From the NCBI GenBank assembly GCA_963638365.1, contig CAVHRK010000045.1:1-64000 (forward strand): a stretch of DNA of 64,000 nt. Reading direction: 5' to 3'. The position numbers and the translations under genes were made by a program. This DNA is from Suilimivivens sp963638365 (GTDB lineage Bacteria; Bacillota; Clostridia; Lachnospirales; Lachnospiraceae). Shown piece after piece: positions 25,502 through 34,591 of the stretch; the first letter of the stretch is position 1; every line of letters begins with the position of its first letter. The notes below the pieces were generated by a model. It did not search any database. It saw nothing but the letters and a program-made list of their open reading frames with translations, and was not told the DNA's origin.

Positions 25502-27266
25502 AAAGATTTTTTTCATAGGAATGGTACTACTTCTCTGTTTACAGATCATCGTGCTGTTTTACTATGGAAGCCGCAAGGCCGGATACCATGAGGATGAACT
25601 GTATTCCTATTATTCCTCCAATAAAACAGCGGGCCTATTCGTAAATGACAGGGAATGGACAACCGGTGAGAACTTCCACAATGAGCTTGTGGTGCTGCCG
25701 GGAGAGCAGTTCCGGTACGGAGTGGTAAAGCAGATGCAGTCCTGGGATGTGCATCCTCCGTTTTATTATTACCTGCTGCATACCGTATGCTCCCTCACAC
25801 CCGGAGTTTTCAGCAAATGGCAGGGAATCAGCGTAAATCTCCTGGGGTTTGTGATTTCTTTTATACTGCTTGCCTATGCCGCTTATTTTACCGCGGTATA
25901 TCCGATCAGCATGCAGCCTGGGATTTCTGACAGTGAGAAGCAGACTTACCGGAAAAGGGGATACATCCTTGCCGGAACCGTCTGTGCGATGTGGGGCTTT
26001 GGCGCTGCGGTAATTTCTGGCGTGATGTTTATACGGATGTATCAGTGGCTGACCGTGTTTGTACTGTTGTGTCTGTGCCTTCATCTGCGTGCCATTGTCC
26101 GGAAAAAGGAGAGCCGGAGTTTTTATCTGCTGCTTGCCCTTACCGTATTCTTTGGATTTTTGACGCAATATTATTATATTATTTTTCACTTCTTCCTGGG
26201 AGCCGGATTCTGTCTGTATCTTTTGAAAGAGAAGAAGTGGAAGAGTCTCATAGCCTATGTGGGAACGTGTGCAGCAGCCTTTGGAGCAACGCTTGTTTAT
26301 TATCCTTCGGCGCTTTCCCATATTTTCAGGGGATATCGTGGAACGGAAGCGGTCGGTGAGTTTGCCAATGCAGCGAATACCTTGGAACGATTACAGTTTT
26401 TTGTCGGCCTGTTTGATAAATATATGATGGGCGGTAGTCTGGCACTCTGGCTCCTTTTGATCTGTCTGATTGCCATGACCAACCGGTTTTTACAGAAAAG
26501 GGCGAAAAGGTCAGGGAGAGAACAGAAGCGGGAGAGGATTCTGACACTGCCGGTCGGACTTCTTCTACTTACCGCAGCAGGATATTTTTTCACGGTTGCG
26601 AAGACCGCACTGTTGCTTGGGGAAACTTCGAACCGCTATGAACTTCCGATCTACGGAGTACTGGTTCTGCTGCTGGTATATAGCCTGTATATGGTGCAGA
26701 AAGAAATTGAACAGGGAAATGCAGAGGCTGCTGAACGGATCGCAGCATTGACAGCATCCGAAAATCTGCCACAGGAAGAGATGGGGAAACAGAGTGTACC
26801 GGATAAGAGGCAGAAAATCACAGGTAAAGCGGCAGTGCTGGTGGTAGTTTTGATGGCAGCACTGAATCTGACCGGTAATAAAGTATTTTTCCTTTATCCG
26901 GAGGAAGCCAAGGTACAGGAATTCGTCCAACAGAATGAAACAACGCCGGTGATTGTGTTGTATAATGAAGCTTCCGAAACACATATCTGGTGGCTTCTGG
27001 ATGAACTGAGTGAGTATGAGAATATTTACCTTGCCTCCATTTCGGGCGAGGGAGAGATTCTTACCAGTGAGAACTTCCTGAATGGAAATGGTGCAGAGTC
27101 TCAGAAATACATTGTTTATATGGCAGACTGTGAAAATCAGGGTGAGGAGTTGCAACGGCTTCTTGGAACGGAATTTCCGGAGGGATCGGATACTTCTACG
27201 GGTATTTCGTATGAAGAAATTGCCCGGAAGAATATGTGGACGATCTATGAAATCATGGATAAGTAA
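25485..27266 (+). CDS. GT39-like membrane glycosyltransferase (GT-C fold)
   Basis: This 593-residue protein starts with a helix (FFIGMVLLLCLQIIVLFYYG) and has about 10-12 helices. The first outside loop contains HEDELYSYYSS, the acidic pair typical of polyprenyl-phosphate-sugar dependent GT-C enzymes, and QSWDVHPPFYYYLLH, another family hallmark. These enzymes take mannose or similar sugars from a lipid-phosphate donor outside the cytoplasm. The GTG start overlaps the preceding GT2 gene by 17 bases and has AGGAGAATTCGC upstream. A C-terminal soluble part of about 130 residues follows the helices. It lies at the end of the operon, in line with decoration after polymerisation. Confidence 0.82.
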   Translation: MEKKSKKIFFIGMVLLLCLQIIVLFYYGSRKAGYHEDELYSYYSSNKTAGLFVNDREWTTGENFHNELVVLPGEQFRYGVVKQMQSWDVHPPFYYYLLHTVCSLTPGVFSKWQGISVNLLGFVISFILLAYAAYFTAVYPISMQPGISDSEKQTYRKRGYILAGTVCAMWGFGAAVISGVMFIRMYQWLTVFVLLCLCLHLRAIVRKKESRSFYLLLALTVFFGFLTQYYYIIFHFFLGAGFCLYLLKEKKWKSLIAYVGTCAAAFGATLVYYPSALSHIFRGYRGTEAVGEFANAANTLERLQFFVGLFDKYMMGGSLALWLLLICLIAMTNRFLQKRAKRSGREQKRERILTLPVGLLLLTAAGYFFTVAKTALLLGETSNRYELPIYGVLVLLLVYSLYMVQKEIEQGNAEAAERIAALTASENLPQEEMGKQSVPDKRQKITGKAAVLVVVLMAALNLTGNKVFFLYPEEAKVQEFVQQNETTPVIVLYNEASETHIWWLLDELSEYENIYLASISGEGEILTSENFLNGNGAESQKYIVYMADCENQGEELQRLLGTEFPEGSDTSTGISYEEIARKNMWTIYEIMDK

Positions 27267-27373
27267 TGGATTACCAAGATTTGCGGGGCTTAAATCAGTT
27301 ATCGTTTGAAGTTATTGCAGATATGTGATAAGATATAAATGCATGTACAGCGAATAGTAAGGAGATTTAAATT

Positions 27374-28372
27374 ATGTTATTGGACGACAAGACCATACTG
27401 ATTACCGGAGGAACCGGTTCTTTTGGTAAATGTTTTACGAAATATGTGCTGACTCATTATAATCCGAAGAAGATTATTATTTACTCCAGAGATGAATTTA
27501 AGCAGTTTATCATGGCGAATGAATTTAAGGAATATGCGGACAAGCTCCGTTTCTTTATCGGTGATGTACGTGATAAGGAACGCATGATGCGTGCTTTTGA
27601 AGGTGTGGATTATGTCATTCATGCCGCAGCATTAAAGCAGGTTCCGGCATGTGAATACAATCCGAACGAAGCAATTAAGACGAATATCCATGGCGCCCAG
27701 AACGTTATTGACTGTGCACTGGATTCCGATGTGAAGAAGGTGGTTGCGTTATCTACGGATAAGGCTGTGAATCCGGTGAACCTTTACGGCGGCACGAAGC
27801 TGGTTTCCGATAAGCTGTTTATTGCAGCGAATGCGTATGCCGGTTCCAAGGACATCAATTTTTCCATCGTACGTTATGGAAATGTGGCAGGAAGCCGAGG
27901 CTCCATTATTCCGTTCTTCCATAACATCATTAAAAATGGCGGCAACGAACTGCCCATTACCGATTACCGTATGACCCGTTTCTGGATCAGCCTGACCGAA
28001 GGCGTAGAGCTTGTGATCAAGGCTCTCGAGGAAGCAACCGGTGGAGAAACCTTCATCAGTAAGATCCCTTCCTTCAAGATTACCGATCTGGCAGAAGCAA
28101 TGCTTCCCGGATGTAAGATGCCCGAGGTTGGTATCCGTCCCGGTGAGAAGCTGCATGAAATCATGGTAACCACCGAGGACTCTGCTACCACCTATGAATA
28201 CGACAAGCATTTCATCGTATATCCGCAGGTGGTATGGAATGATAAGCAGAAGATCAACGAAAGTGGACGCAAGGTAGAAGACGGTTTTTCCTACAGCTCC
28301 GGTAACAACACCGAATGGCTCAGTGTGGAGGACATCCGGAAATTACTGGAAACACTGGATCTGGAAAAGTAG
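27374..28372 (+). CDS. UDP-GlcNAc 4,6-dehydratase-type epimerase (CapD/PseB-like)
   Basis: This 332-residue short-chain dehydrogenase has the nucleotide motif ITGGTGSFGKCF near residue 10 and IGDVRDKERM. ALSTDKAVNPVNLYGGTKLVSDKL supplies the Thr-Asp-Lys triad region used in place of the usual Ser-Tyr-Lys by this subgroup, and GSRGSIIPFF follows. Such enzymes convert UDP-GlcNAc into 4-keto-6-deoxy sugars, precursors of N-acetyl-fucosamine or related acidic sugars. AAGGAGATTTAAATT precedes the ATG. It closes the polysaccharide cluster and is followed by a terminator. Confidence 0.88.
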   Translation: MLLDDKTILITGGTGSFGKCFTKYVLTHYNPKKIIIYSRDEFKQFIMANEFKEYADKLRFFIGDVRDKERMMRAFEGVDYVIHAAALKQVPACEYNPNEAIKTNIHGAQNVIDCALDSDVKKVVALSTDKAVNPVNLYGGTKLVSDKLFIAANAYAGSKDINFSIVRYGNVAGSRGSIIPFFHNIIKNGGNELPITDYRMTRFWISLTEGVELVIKALEEATGGETFISKIPSFKITDLAEAMLPGCKMPEVGIRPGEKLHEIMVTTEDSATTYEYDKHFIVYPQVVWNDKQKINESGRKVEDGFSYSSGNNTEWLSVEDIRKLLETLDLEK

Positions 28373-28420
28373 GATTTGTGGAACAAAGATCAGACCAATA
28401 GATAAGATGTTGAATGTCAG

Positions 28421-28452
28421 ACACCCTCATGAAAGCTATGGGGGTGTTTTTC
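28421..28452 (+). terminator. Intrinsic terminator of polysaccharide cluster
   Basis: ACACCCTCAT pairs with ATGGGGGTGT around a 7-base loop (one G-U pair in RNA), followed by a run of five T. It is a good rho-independent terminator 49 bases after the dehydratase stop. Confidence 0.85.
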
Positions 28453-28474
28453 AATATCTGATTGTCGTTTTCTA

Positions 28475-28505
28475 TTGACCTTGACGTAAGGGCAATGTTT
28501 ATAAT
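28475..28505 (+). promoter_or_regulatory. MerR-type promoter with 19-bp spacer and dyad
   Basis: TTGACC and TATAAT are separated by exactly 19 bases, the long spacer characteristic of promoters twisted into activity by MerR-family proteins. The spacer holds a dyad: TTG-a-CCTT and AAGG-g-CAA around a 5-base centre, spanning 28475-28495. This strongly suggests control of the metallophosphoesterase gene by a MerR protein encoded elsewhere. Confidence 0.6.
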
Positions 28506-28568
28506 AAAGATAAATTATACTGTGAAGGGATTTGACAGTTACAAATAAGCAGGAAAAAGGAGAAAGAA

Positions 28569-29444
28569 ATGAAACTGGCAGTTTTATCAGATATCCATGG
28601 AAATGACATTGCTTTTGAAGCGTGTCTTTCCTATCTTAAACAGCAGGACATAGATGCCTATTGTCTTTTGGGAGATTATATTGGAGAATTTCCGGGCATA
28701 CGCCATACAATGGATATGTTATACCGGCTCATGGAAGAAGAGTGCTGCTATATCATTCGCGGTAATAAGGAAGAGTATCAGTTGGGCAGTCTTGTGGACG
28801 AGCATCCTGAGTGGGATGCCTACCCCAGTACGGTGGGGATGCTGCGGTATGGGAAAACACAGCTGCAGTCCAAGGATCTGGATTTCCTTAAAAGTCTGCC
28901 CGTAAGCAGAATCGTAAAAATAGATGGTCTGCCGGAGGTGATGCTTTGCCATGGCTCGCCACGTAATGTCCGGGAAGATCTTTATGCTCATAATGAGAAG
29001 AATGAGGAGATCTTCAAGGGGATAAAGCAGACTTATATTTTGAGCGGACATACACATCGCATGACCAACTTTCAAGAGTATGGAAAATTTGTATTCAATC
29101 CCGGAGCGGTCGGACTTCCGGTCCATGGCACAAAAGGGGCACAGATCATGATTCTTCATGGTGACAGAGGCTCCTGGATACCGGAATTCCTTACCATTGA
29201 TTATGATGTGGAGGACGTTATCCGGGAGATGCACCGGAAGCATTTATATGAAATAGCCCCTTACTGGACCAGAATTACGGAAGGGATGCTTCGGGGAGCT
29301 GATTCCTCACATGGAAGCCTCCTTGCACAGGCCATGGAATTGTGTACCCGGAAGTATGGCACGTGCCAATGGCCCATGATTCCGGAGGAGTGCTGGAAGG
29401 AGGTCTATGAAAGGTTCACGGCTGCGAAGGATTTACCAGTATAA
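28569..29444 (+). CDS. Metallophosphoesterase, YfcE/phosphodiesterase-like
   Basis: This 291-residue cytoplasmic protein carries the metal ligands of calcineurin-like phosphoesterases: LSDIHGN (Asp8, His10), LLGDYIGE (Asp36), IRGNKEE, MLCHGSPRNV and LSGHTHRM. The likely substrate is a phosphodiester or phosphomonoester, but the subfamily is not decided. The last 90 residues extend beyond the usual domain and have no motif. AAAAAGGAGAAAG precedes the ATG. It stands alone after a terminator, under a MerR-like promoter, and its stop overlaps by 12 bases that of the convergent Rpn-type gene. Confidence 0.87.
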   Translation: MKLAVLSDIHGNDIAFEACLSYLKQQDIDAYCLLGDYIGEFPGIRHTMDMLYRLMEEECCYIIRGNKEEYQLGSLVDEHPEWDAYPSTVGMLRYGKTQLQSKDLDFLKSLPVSRIVKIDGLPEVMLCHGSPRNVREDLYAHNEKNEEIFKGIKQTYILSGHTHRMTNFQEYGKFVFNPGAVGLPVHGTKGAQIMILHGDRGSWIPEFLTIDYDVEDVIREMHRKHLYEIAPYWTRITEGMLRGADSSHGSLLAQAMELCTRKYGTCQWPMIPEECWKEVYERFTAAKDLPV

Positions 29445-30326
29445 TTTCATATCTTCTAACGCTTCGTCATCGGATAAAGAAAAGCTGTCTTTGATACGAG
29501 TGAGCGTATTTTCAAAGTTATAGCCAAAGTCCTTGCAGGCGAGGATCAGGGCCTGGATGCCTTGGTTCCGACCTTCGATCAGTCCAGAATTATGTCCTTC
29601 GGTTACTCCTTTGGTATAATAAGAATTAATTAAATCACACATAGTAGATACTCCTTTCTTAGCAGGTGAGGTAAATAATGGAATAGAGTCTAAATACTGA
29701 TCATCGCCGGTCAGGGCATGGAGCATCCGGATCACCTCTTCCGGGTGCTTCATAGTCTGGTTCCGCTTCAACAGGCTTTCGCGATCGCATAAGTAGTCAA
29801 GGATGATGCGCAGGTCTCCTTGAAACAGTTCACGTAGTTCCTTTTTAAGAAAACACATATCAAATACATGAAGCGAAGAAGCATTGATGTAGGCATTTAC
29901 AGCAGGGTGTGGCTTATATCGGAATAATTCCATAAGAGAGCGGGAAGTATTCCATGGTTTCCTGCTCCAATTCAAAACCAGTGTAATAACCGGATAAACG
30001 CCGCGCTCCAAGTGCTGATACTGCGATCGGTAAGCAGCACCATCATAGCCTGCACAGCGAAGCGGCATATAGGTATCTATGGTGCTTTGGTTTTCAAGGT
30101 TATAAAGTGCATGAATCTCTCCGTCATGCAGTTCATACATGCTACAGTCCCGAAACTGTTGATGAGTCTGCCTGTCCGTTCCAACATAGAAGGTTTCCGT
30201 TGGTCCGGCCAGCAGGTCGGCCTCGTTCAAAACTTTTTCGCCGGAATAGACTAAGACATTGATTAGTTCAGCAAAAACATCCCGGCATCCAATCAGCATT
30301 TTCTGGGTATAATCTTTTTCTCCCAT
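29433..30326 (-). CDS. Rpn-family recombination-promoting nuclease / PD-(D/E)XK transposase-like
   Basis: This 297-residue protein resembles the PD-(D/E)XK nuclease family often annotated as putative transposase. The core reads FRDCSMYELHDGEIHALYNLENQSTID and MPLRCAGYDGAAY, with the acidic Asp (RDC) and the Glu of LENQ as likely metal ligands; Gln replaces the usual Lys. The C-terminal third contains Gly-rich repeats (TEGHNSGLIEGRNQGIQALI) usual in these proteins. Related Rpn proteins cut DNA and raise recombination without being part of an insertion sequence. No terminal inverted repeats or target duplication were seen here. GGAGGACCAATGG precedes the ATG. Confidence 0.72.
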   Translation of the reverse strand: MGEKDYTQKMLIGCRDVFAELINVLVYSGEKVLNEADLLAGPTETFYVGTDRQTHQQFRDCSMYELHDGEIHALYNLENQSTIDTYMPLRCAGYDGAAYRSQYQHLERGVYPVITLVLNWSRKPWNTSRSLMELFRYKPHPAVNAYINASSLHVFDMCFLKKELRELFQGDLRIILDYLCDRESLLKRNQTMKHPEEVIRMLHALTGDDQYLDSIPLFTSPAKKGVSTMCDLINSYYTKGVTEGHNSGLIEGRNQGIQALILACKDFGYNFENTLTRIKDSFSLSDDEALEDMKLYW

Positions 30327-30721
30327 TGGTCCTCCTTTTCAGATGCAGTCAGACGGAAATCAAAATCCACTGCCTTTAAATATAAAAAATAATGGAATTT
30401 AAAAGCATAGATTTTCTGAATGGGTGGCTGGGAATTCCTGAAAAACAGATACCGCAAATAAAACTGAATAGATCGCAGATCGTAACACAGATCATAAGTA
30501 CGACATATAAATGTCGCAGAGATCCACGCTGCAATCATTTAAATCTTCAAATTCATACTTGGAGTATATGCCTGGAATCCTGAAAAGAATTTAATTAGAT
30601 ACCACAGAAGTTGTATGCTTTTCTATAAAATAGCATGAAAAAGAAATGAAAGCAATAACAAATTTTAAAATTCAGATAAATATAGTCGAATAAATGTATC
30701 ATTTAAAGATCTCAAAAATTC
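30327..30721. other. AT-rich interval without a gene
   Basis: No supported coding sequence is seen in these 395 bases. The 63-codon frame at 30392 lacks a ribosome binding site and has no recognisable protein features. Long A and T tracts suggest a recently acquired or decayed segment upstream of the ABC exporter genes. Confidence 0.5.
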
Positions 30722-30752
30722 TTGACAGTAACCTAAGGGAAAACATTATACT
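30722..30752 (+). promoter_or_regulatory. Second MerR-like promoter, 19-bp spacer
   Basis: TTGACA and TATACT are 19 bases apart. The spacer carries CCT-a-AGG followed by GG, and TAAGGG falls at the same place as in the promoter at 28475. The dyad is weaker than there, so MerR control is only suggested. Confidence 0.4.
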
Positions 30753-30760
30753 AAATATAG

Positions 30761-30791
30761 TGGACAAATTTTCGGGGGGGGGTAGTATAAT
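30761..30791 (+). promoter_or_regulatory. Promoter with nine-G tract in spacer, possible phase-variable switch
   Basis: TGGACA (30761-30766) and a perfect TATAAT (30786-30791) are 19 bases apart, and nine consecutive G (30774-30782) lie in the spacer. Slippage of the G run by one or two bases would bring the spacer to 18 or 17 and change promoter strength. The same tract could instead be leader sequence of a transcript starting near 30759. Confidence 0.45.
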
Positions 30792-30872
30792 GTACCTATT
30801 ACACGGCAGGTCCGGTGGATAACCGGTCTGTCATCCGGAGTTACAAAAGAAAAGTTCCAAGAGGGGGAAATC

Positions 30873-32696
30873 ATGGAGAAGAACAAACAATCTTTGCACG
30901 AGGTGTATGTAAATAATATCTATGCAGTCCGTCTGACTGCATCTGCAAGCAAAAGCAGAGTGATCCATTCGTTCTTTGGAAAATTGATCGGAAATCTGGA
31001 ATGGGTATTTTTCAGCGGATTTTTCATGAGGTACATTGTTGACCAATTAGAGCAGGGAAAAGAATTTTCTGAAATTTTTGCTTTCATTTTGATATGCGGA
31101 GTTGTGTTCTTTCTGCTTGCGATTTATCAAAGTTATATTGAAAATGTTGTAGTTCCGCTTGCAGAGCCTGCAATTTACGGAGGAATCTATGAGAAGATTT
31201 ATGAAAAGGCAAGGAACGTGGAATTAAGGTGCTATGAGGATCCGGATTTTTACAATCGGTATACGATGGCAGCCGATCATGCGGTGGAGAGGGTAACCGC
31301 AATTACAGATAACATATGGGGAGTCGTGACAGGGATTATGGCATCGTTTCTGGTGCTGTGGACGATGTACAGCATTGATCCGGTGTCGGTTTTGTTTGTC
31401 TTCTGTCCTCTTATCGGAAACTTTTTATTTGGAAATCTGAAAAATAAATTTGAGTATATGCGCTATCAGGAGGAAGCGCCGAAGGATAAGGTGCTTAACT
31501 ATGTGAACCGTGTTTTGTATCTGCCGGACTATGCAAAGGAGATACGATTATCCGGAGTATTTCGACTGTTGAAACGACAGTATAATGAGGCAACGGATGA
31601 AAAATCAGCTCTTGCCGGAAAATATGCATGGCGTATCGGAAGCATGAATGTTTTGTGGCATTTTTTCACTTTTACCGTCATGTTTGAAGGCGTGTTATTG
31701 TTTGCCATATATAAGAATCTGGTTGTTGGAAGTATGTCATTGGCAGATCTTACGGTCATGAGCAGTCTGATGGTGGCGGCTACCTGGATATTGATCGGAT
31801 TATTTAACAGTGTAATGGAGACAATGAAAAATGGATTATTTATCTGCAATCTGAGGACATTTCTGGAGTATGAAGAGAACATCCCGGAGGATCAGGATGG
31901 CATTTTGCCATCGAAGGAACTGGAAAGTCTGGAATTTGAAAATGTTTCTTTTTCCTATAAAGATGAAGAAACGATTCAGGGATTGTCTTTCCAGATAACA
32001 CATGGAGAGAAGATTGCACTGGTGGGACATAATGGAGCCGGAAAAACAACGATTATTAAACTGATGTTACGCTTATATGATCCCACAGAGGGAACGATCC
32101 GGGTAAATGGGGTTGATATCCGGAAATATAATCTACGGGCATATCGGGAGTTGTTTGCGACCGCGTTTCAGGATTATCAGCTTTTTGGAATGACCATCCG
32201 GGAAAATATTCTTATGGGAAAGCATCCGGAAAAGGAAGAGCAGCTTGTTATCAAAGTACTTAAAAAAGTTGGAATGTATGAGAAAGCAGCAGCTTTACCG
32301 AAAGGAATCGATAGTGTGGTAACCAGAGAATTTGAGGATGACGGCGTGGTCTTTTCGGGAGGGGAAGGACAGAAAATAGCGGTAGCCAGAGCGTTTGCCA
32401 AAGAATCTCCGATCCGGATTTTTGATGAACCATCGAGTGCGCTGGATCCGATTGCGGAATATGAACTGTTTAGCAGCATTATGAAAGATGGAGAGAGCCA
32501 TACGATGATTTTCATTTCACACCGGTTGTCCTCGGTGAAAGACGCCGACCGGATCTTTATGCTGGAACAGGGAAGACTGATTGAAGAAGGGACGCACCGG
32601 GAATTGATCCAATTAGATGGACGATACGCAGAAATGTATAAAAAGCAGGCAATGAATTATCTGGCAGTAGAAAGTGTCGAGGGGGTGGCATTATGA
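30873..32696 (+). CDS. ABC exporter subunit, membrane domain fused to ATPase
   Basis: This 607-residue half-transporter has about six helices in residues 1-320 and an ATPase domain after. Walker A is GHNGAGKTT, the signature is FSGGEGQKIAVARA (Leu replaced by Phe), Walker B is IRIFDEPSSALDP and the switch histidine is in FISHRL. The gene overlaps the next by four bases and they should form a heterodimer. AAGAGGGGG precedes the ATG. Substrate is unknown; peptides or drugs are typical for this class. The upstream region has two unusual promoters. Confidence 0.88.
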   Translation: MEKNKQSLHEVYVNNIYAVRLTASASKSRVIHSFFGKLIGNLEWVFFSGFFMRYIVDQLEQGKEFSEIFAFILICGVVFFLLAIYQSYIENVVVPLAEPAIYGGIYEKIYEKARNVELRCYEDPDFYNRYTMAADHAVERVTAITDNIWGVVTGIMASFLVLWTMYSIDPVSVLFVFCPLIGNFLFGNLKNKFEYMRYQEEAPKDKVLNYVNRVLYLPDYAKEIRLSGVFRLLKRQYNEATDEKSALAGKYAWRIGSMNVLWHFFTFTVMFEGVLLFAIYKNLVVGSMSLADLTVMSSLMVAATWILIGLFNSVMETMKNGLFICNLRTFLEYEENIPEDQDGILPSKELESLEFENVSFSYKDEETIQGLSFQITHGEKIALVGHNGAGKTTIIKLMLRLYDPTEGTIRVNGVDIRKYNLRAYRELFATAFQDYQLFGMTIRENILMGKHPEKEEQLVIKVLKKVGMYEKAAALPKGIDSVVTREFEDDGVVFSGGEGQKIAVARAFAKESPIRIFDEPSSALDPIAEYELFSSIMKDGESHTMIFISHRLSSVKDADRIFMLEQGRLIEEGTHRELIQLDGRYAEMYKKQAMNYLAVESVEGVAL

Positions 32697-34525
32697 CAAA
32701 AGAGAAAAAGAAGCCAGGGAAAGAGGTCGGACAGTCTGCCTCACAGGTATGGAAAAATAACTGGTTTTTGCTAAAGCTGTGTTTTGTGGCCTCTCCGGTT
32801 TACATGATCACCTATCTGCTGGATGCAATCCGGGGACAGTTTTTTATTTTTCTCGAACATACCTACGGAATTGGTTATGTATTGGAAGCGGCGGAATTTG
32901 GTTATCCGTTCCGGAATGTGGCAGTCTTTTTAATTACGATTGCAGTATTGATTACCCTTGGAATGATATTTTCTGCATTGGTCAGTAATTATTTTGAGGT
33001 AAGGGAGCTTCCTAAAATACGCCGTAAGGTGAAAATGATGCTTTATGAGAAAGCAAGGACATTGGATCTGCAGTGCTATGACGATCCGGATTATTATAAT
33101 GAGCTGACTCTTGCCATAGCAGAAGCCGATCGTCAGATCGACCGGTGTATTCTCTTTTTGAAAAATGTGGCTTGTGGTATTACGGAATTTCTGTCGGTAG
33201 GCATTTATTTTCTGGTGAAGGATAAATTTTCAATTTTGCTGGCACTTGCAGCATTCCTTATCGCATATATGTTCAATCAGTTGTACAATAAGCTCTCTTA
33301 TCGGATCCGGGTGGAAAGAAACCCGTATGAACGGAAACGGGAATATGTAAAAAGAGTTTTTTATCTGAATGATTATGCAAAGGAAATGCGGCTGCATCCG
33401 GATGTATCCCGGATTTTGTTTGAGGATTTCAAGAAAGCAAATGGAGAAGTTTATGAAGTAGAAAGAAAGTATGCCGGGCAACGGTTTCTCTTAAGCTTTT
33501 TAAAAAAATACATCGGGAATGATTTTATCAGTGATGTGATTTATATTTCCTATCTGGTGTATCAGGCAGCAGCGAGAAAAGTGCTTTCCTTCAGCAGTGT
33601 GGCGATCCTGTATAATTCCTTTGGAAATCTTAAGTGGAATTTGAGAATCTTTACAGACCTTTATCCGTATGCATGCGAAACCAGCCTGTATGTACAGAAG
33701 ATTCTCGATTTTCTGAATACAGAATCCAGGGTTACCAGTGAGCGGAATTTGGAAGTGACGAAACAGGCCAAGGAGATCGAATTTCAAAACGTATCGTTTT
33801 CTTACCGGAAGGATGGAGAAGATATTCTAAAGGACATTTCCTTCCATATTAAACCGGGAGAGAAGATCGCATTGGTTGGATATAATGGAGCCGGAAAGAC
33901 CACGTTGACCAAACTGTTGATGCGGCTGTATGATCCGATACAGGGGGATATTCTGGTGGATGGTATTTCGATCCGGGAATATGCGGTGGAAGAATACCGT
34001 AATTCTATCGGGGCAGTTTTTCAGGACTTTAAAATCTTTGCAGGAACGGTTGCTGAGAATATTATTCTGGATAATTCAGAACCAGACGAAAAAAAGGCAG
34101 AGAGCGCCCTTGAACGGAGTGGCCTGATGGAGAGAGTTGACAGTCTGCCTGAGAAAATGGAGACACAGTTGACGACTGAATTCGCAGCAGATGGTGTCAA
34201 CCTCTCCGGTGGAGAAAGTCAGAAGCTGGCTATCAGCAGAGTCTTTTACAAGGATGCCGGGTTGATTATTCTGGATGAACCATCGAGTGCGTTGGACCCG
34301 ATTGCAGAATATCAGTTGAATCATTCGATGCTGGAAGCAACCGAGAATAAGACGGTCATTTTTATTTCCCACAGATTGTCTACGACGCGGCTGGCAGACC
34401 GGATTTATCTGCTTGAACAGGGCAGAATTGTGGAACAGGGATCACATGAGGAGCTTCTTGCGAAGGACGGCAGGTATGCCGCAATGTGGAAAGCACAGGC
34501 AGGGCAGTATCTCAGTGTTTCATAG
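32693..34525 (+). CDS. ABC exporter subunit, membrane domain fused to ATPase
   Basis: This 610-residue protein is the partner of the preceding gene, which it resembles in layout. Helices fill about residues 20-320. Walker A is GYNGAGKTT, signature NLSGGESQKLAIS, Walker B LIILDEPSSALDP and switch VIFISHRLSTTRLADRI. Both subunits keep the catalytic Glu after Walker B, so neither ATP site is obviously degenerate, unlike many heterodimeric exporters. The N-terminus before the first helix is Lys-rich. A dipeptidase-like gene follows after 66 bases. Confidence 0.88.
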   Translation: MTKEKKKPGKEVGQSASQVWKNNWFLLKLCFVASPVYMITYLLDAIRGQFFIFLEHTYGIGYVLEAAEFGYPFRNVAVFLITIAVLITLGMIFSALVSNYFEVRELPKIRRKVKMMLYEKARTLDLQCYDDPDYYNELTLAIAEADRQIDRCILFLKNVACGITEFLSVGIYFLVKDKFSILLALAAFLIAYMFNQLYNKLSYRIRVERNPYERKREYVKRVFYLNDYAKEMRLHPDVSRILFEDFKKANGEVYEVERKYAGQRFLLSFLKKYIGNDFISDVIYISYLVYQAAARKVLSFSSVAILYNSFGNLKWNLRIFTDLYPYACETSLYVQKILDFLNTESRVTSERNLEVTKQAKEIEFQNVSFSYRKDGEDILKDISFHIKPGEKIALVGYNGAGKTTLTKLLMRLYDPIQGDILVDGISIREYAVEEYRNSIGAVFQDFKIFAGTVAENIILDNSEPDEKKAESALERSGLMERVDSLPEKMETQLTTEFAADGVNLSGGESQKLAISRVFYKDAGLIILDEPSSALDPIAEYQLNHSMLEATENKTVIFISHRLSTTRLADRIYLLEQGRIVEQGSHEELLAKDGRYAAMWKAQAGQYLSVS

Positions 34526-34591
34526 TTACCAAATGCTCCATATTTGCATATGCTGATAACAGAAGGCGGATATGGAAAGCAGGAATGGAGC

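Noticed and set aside
30392..30583. A 63-codon frame in the AT-rich gap
   Set aside because: No ribosome binding site, no domain and no conservation cue; taken as chance.
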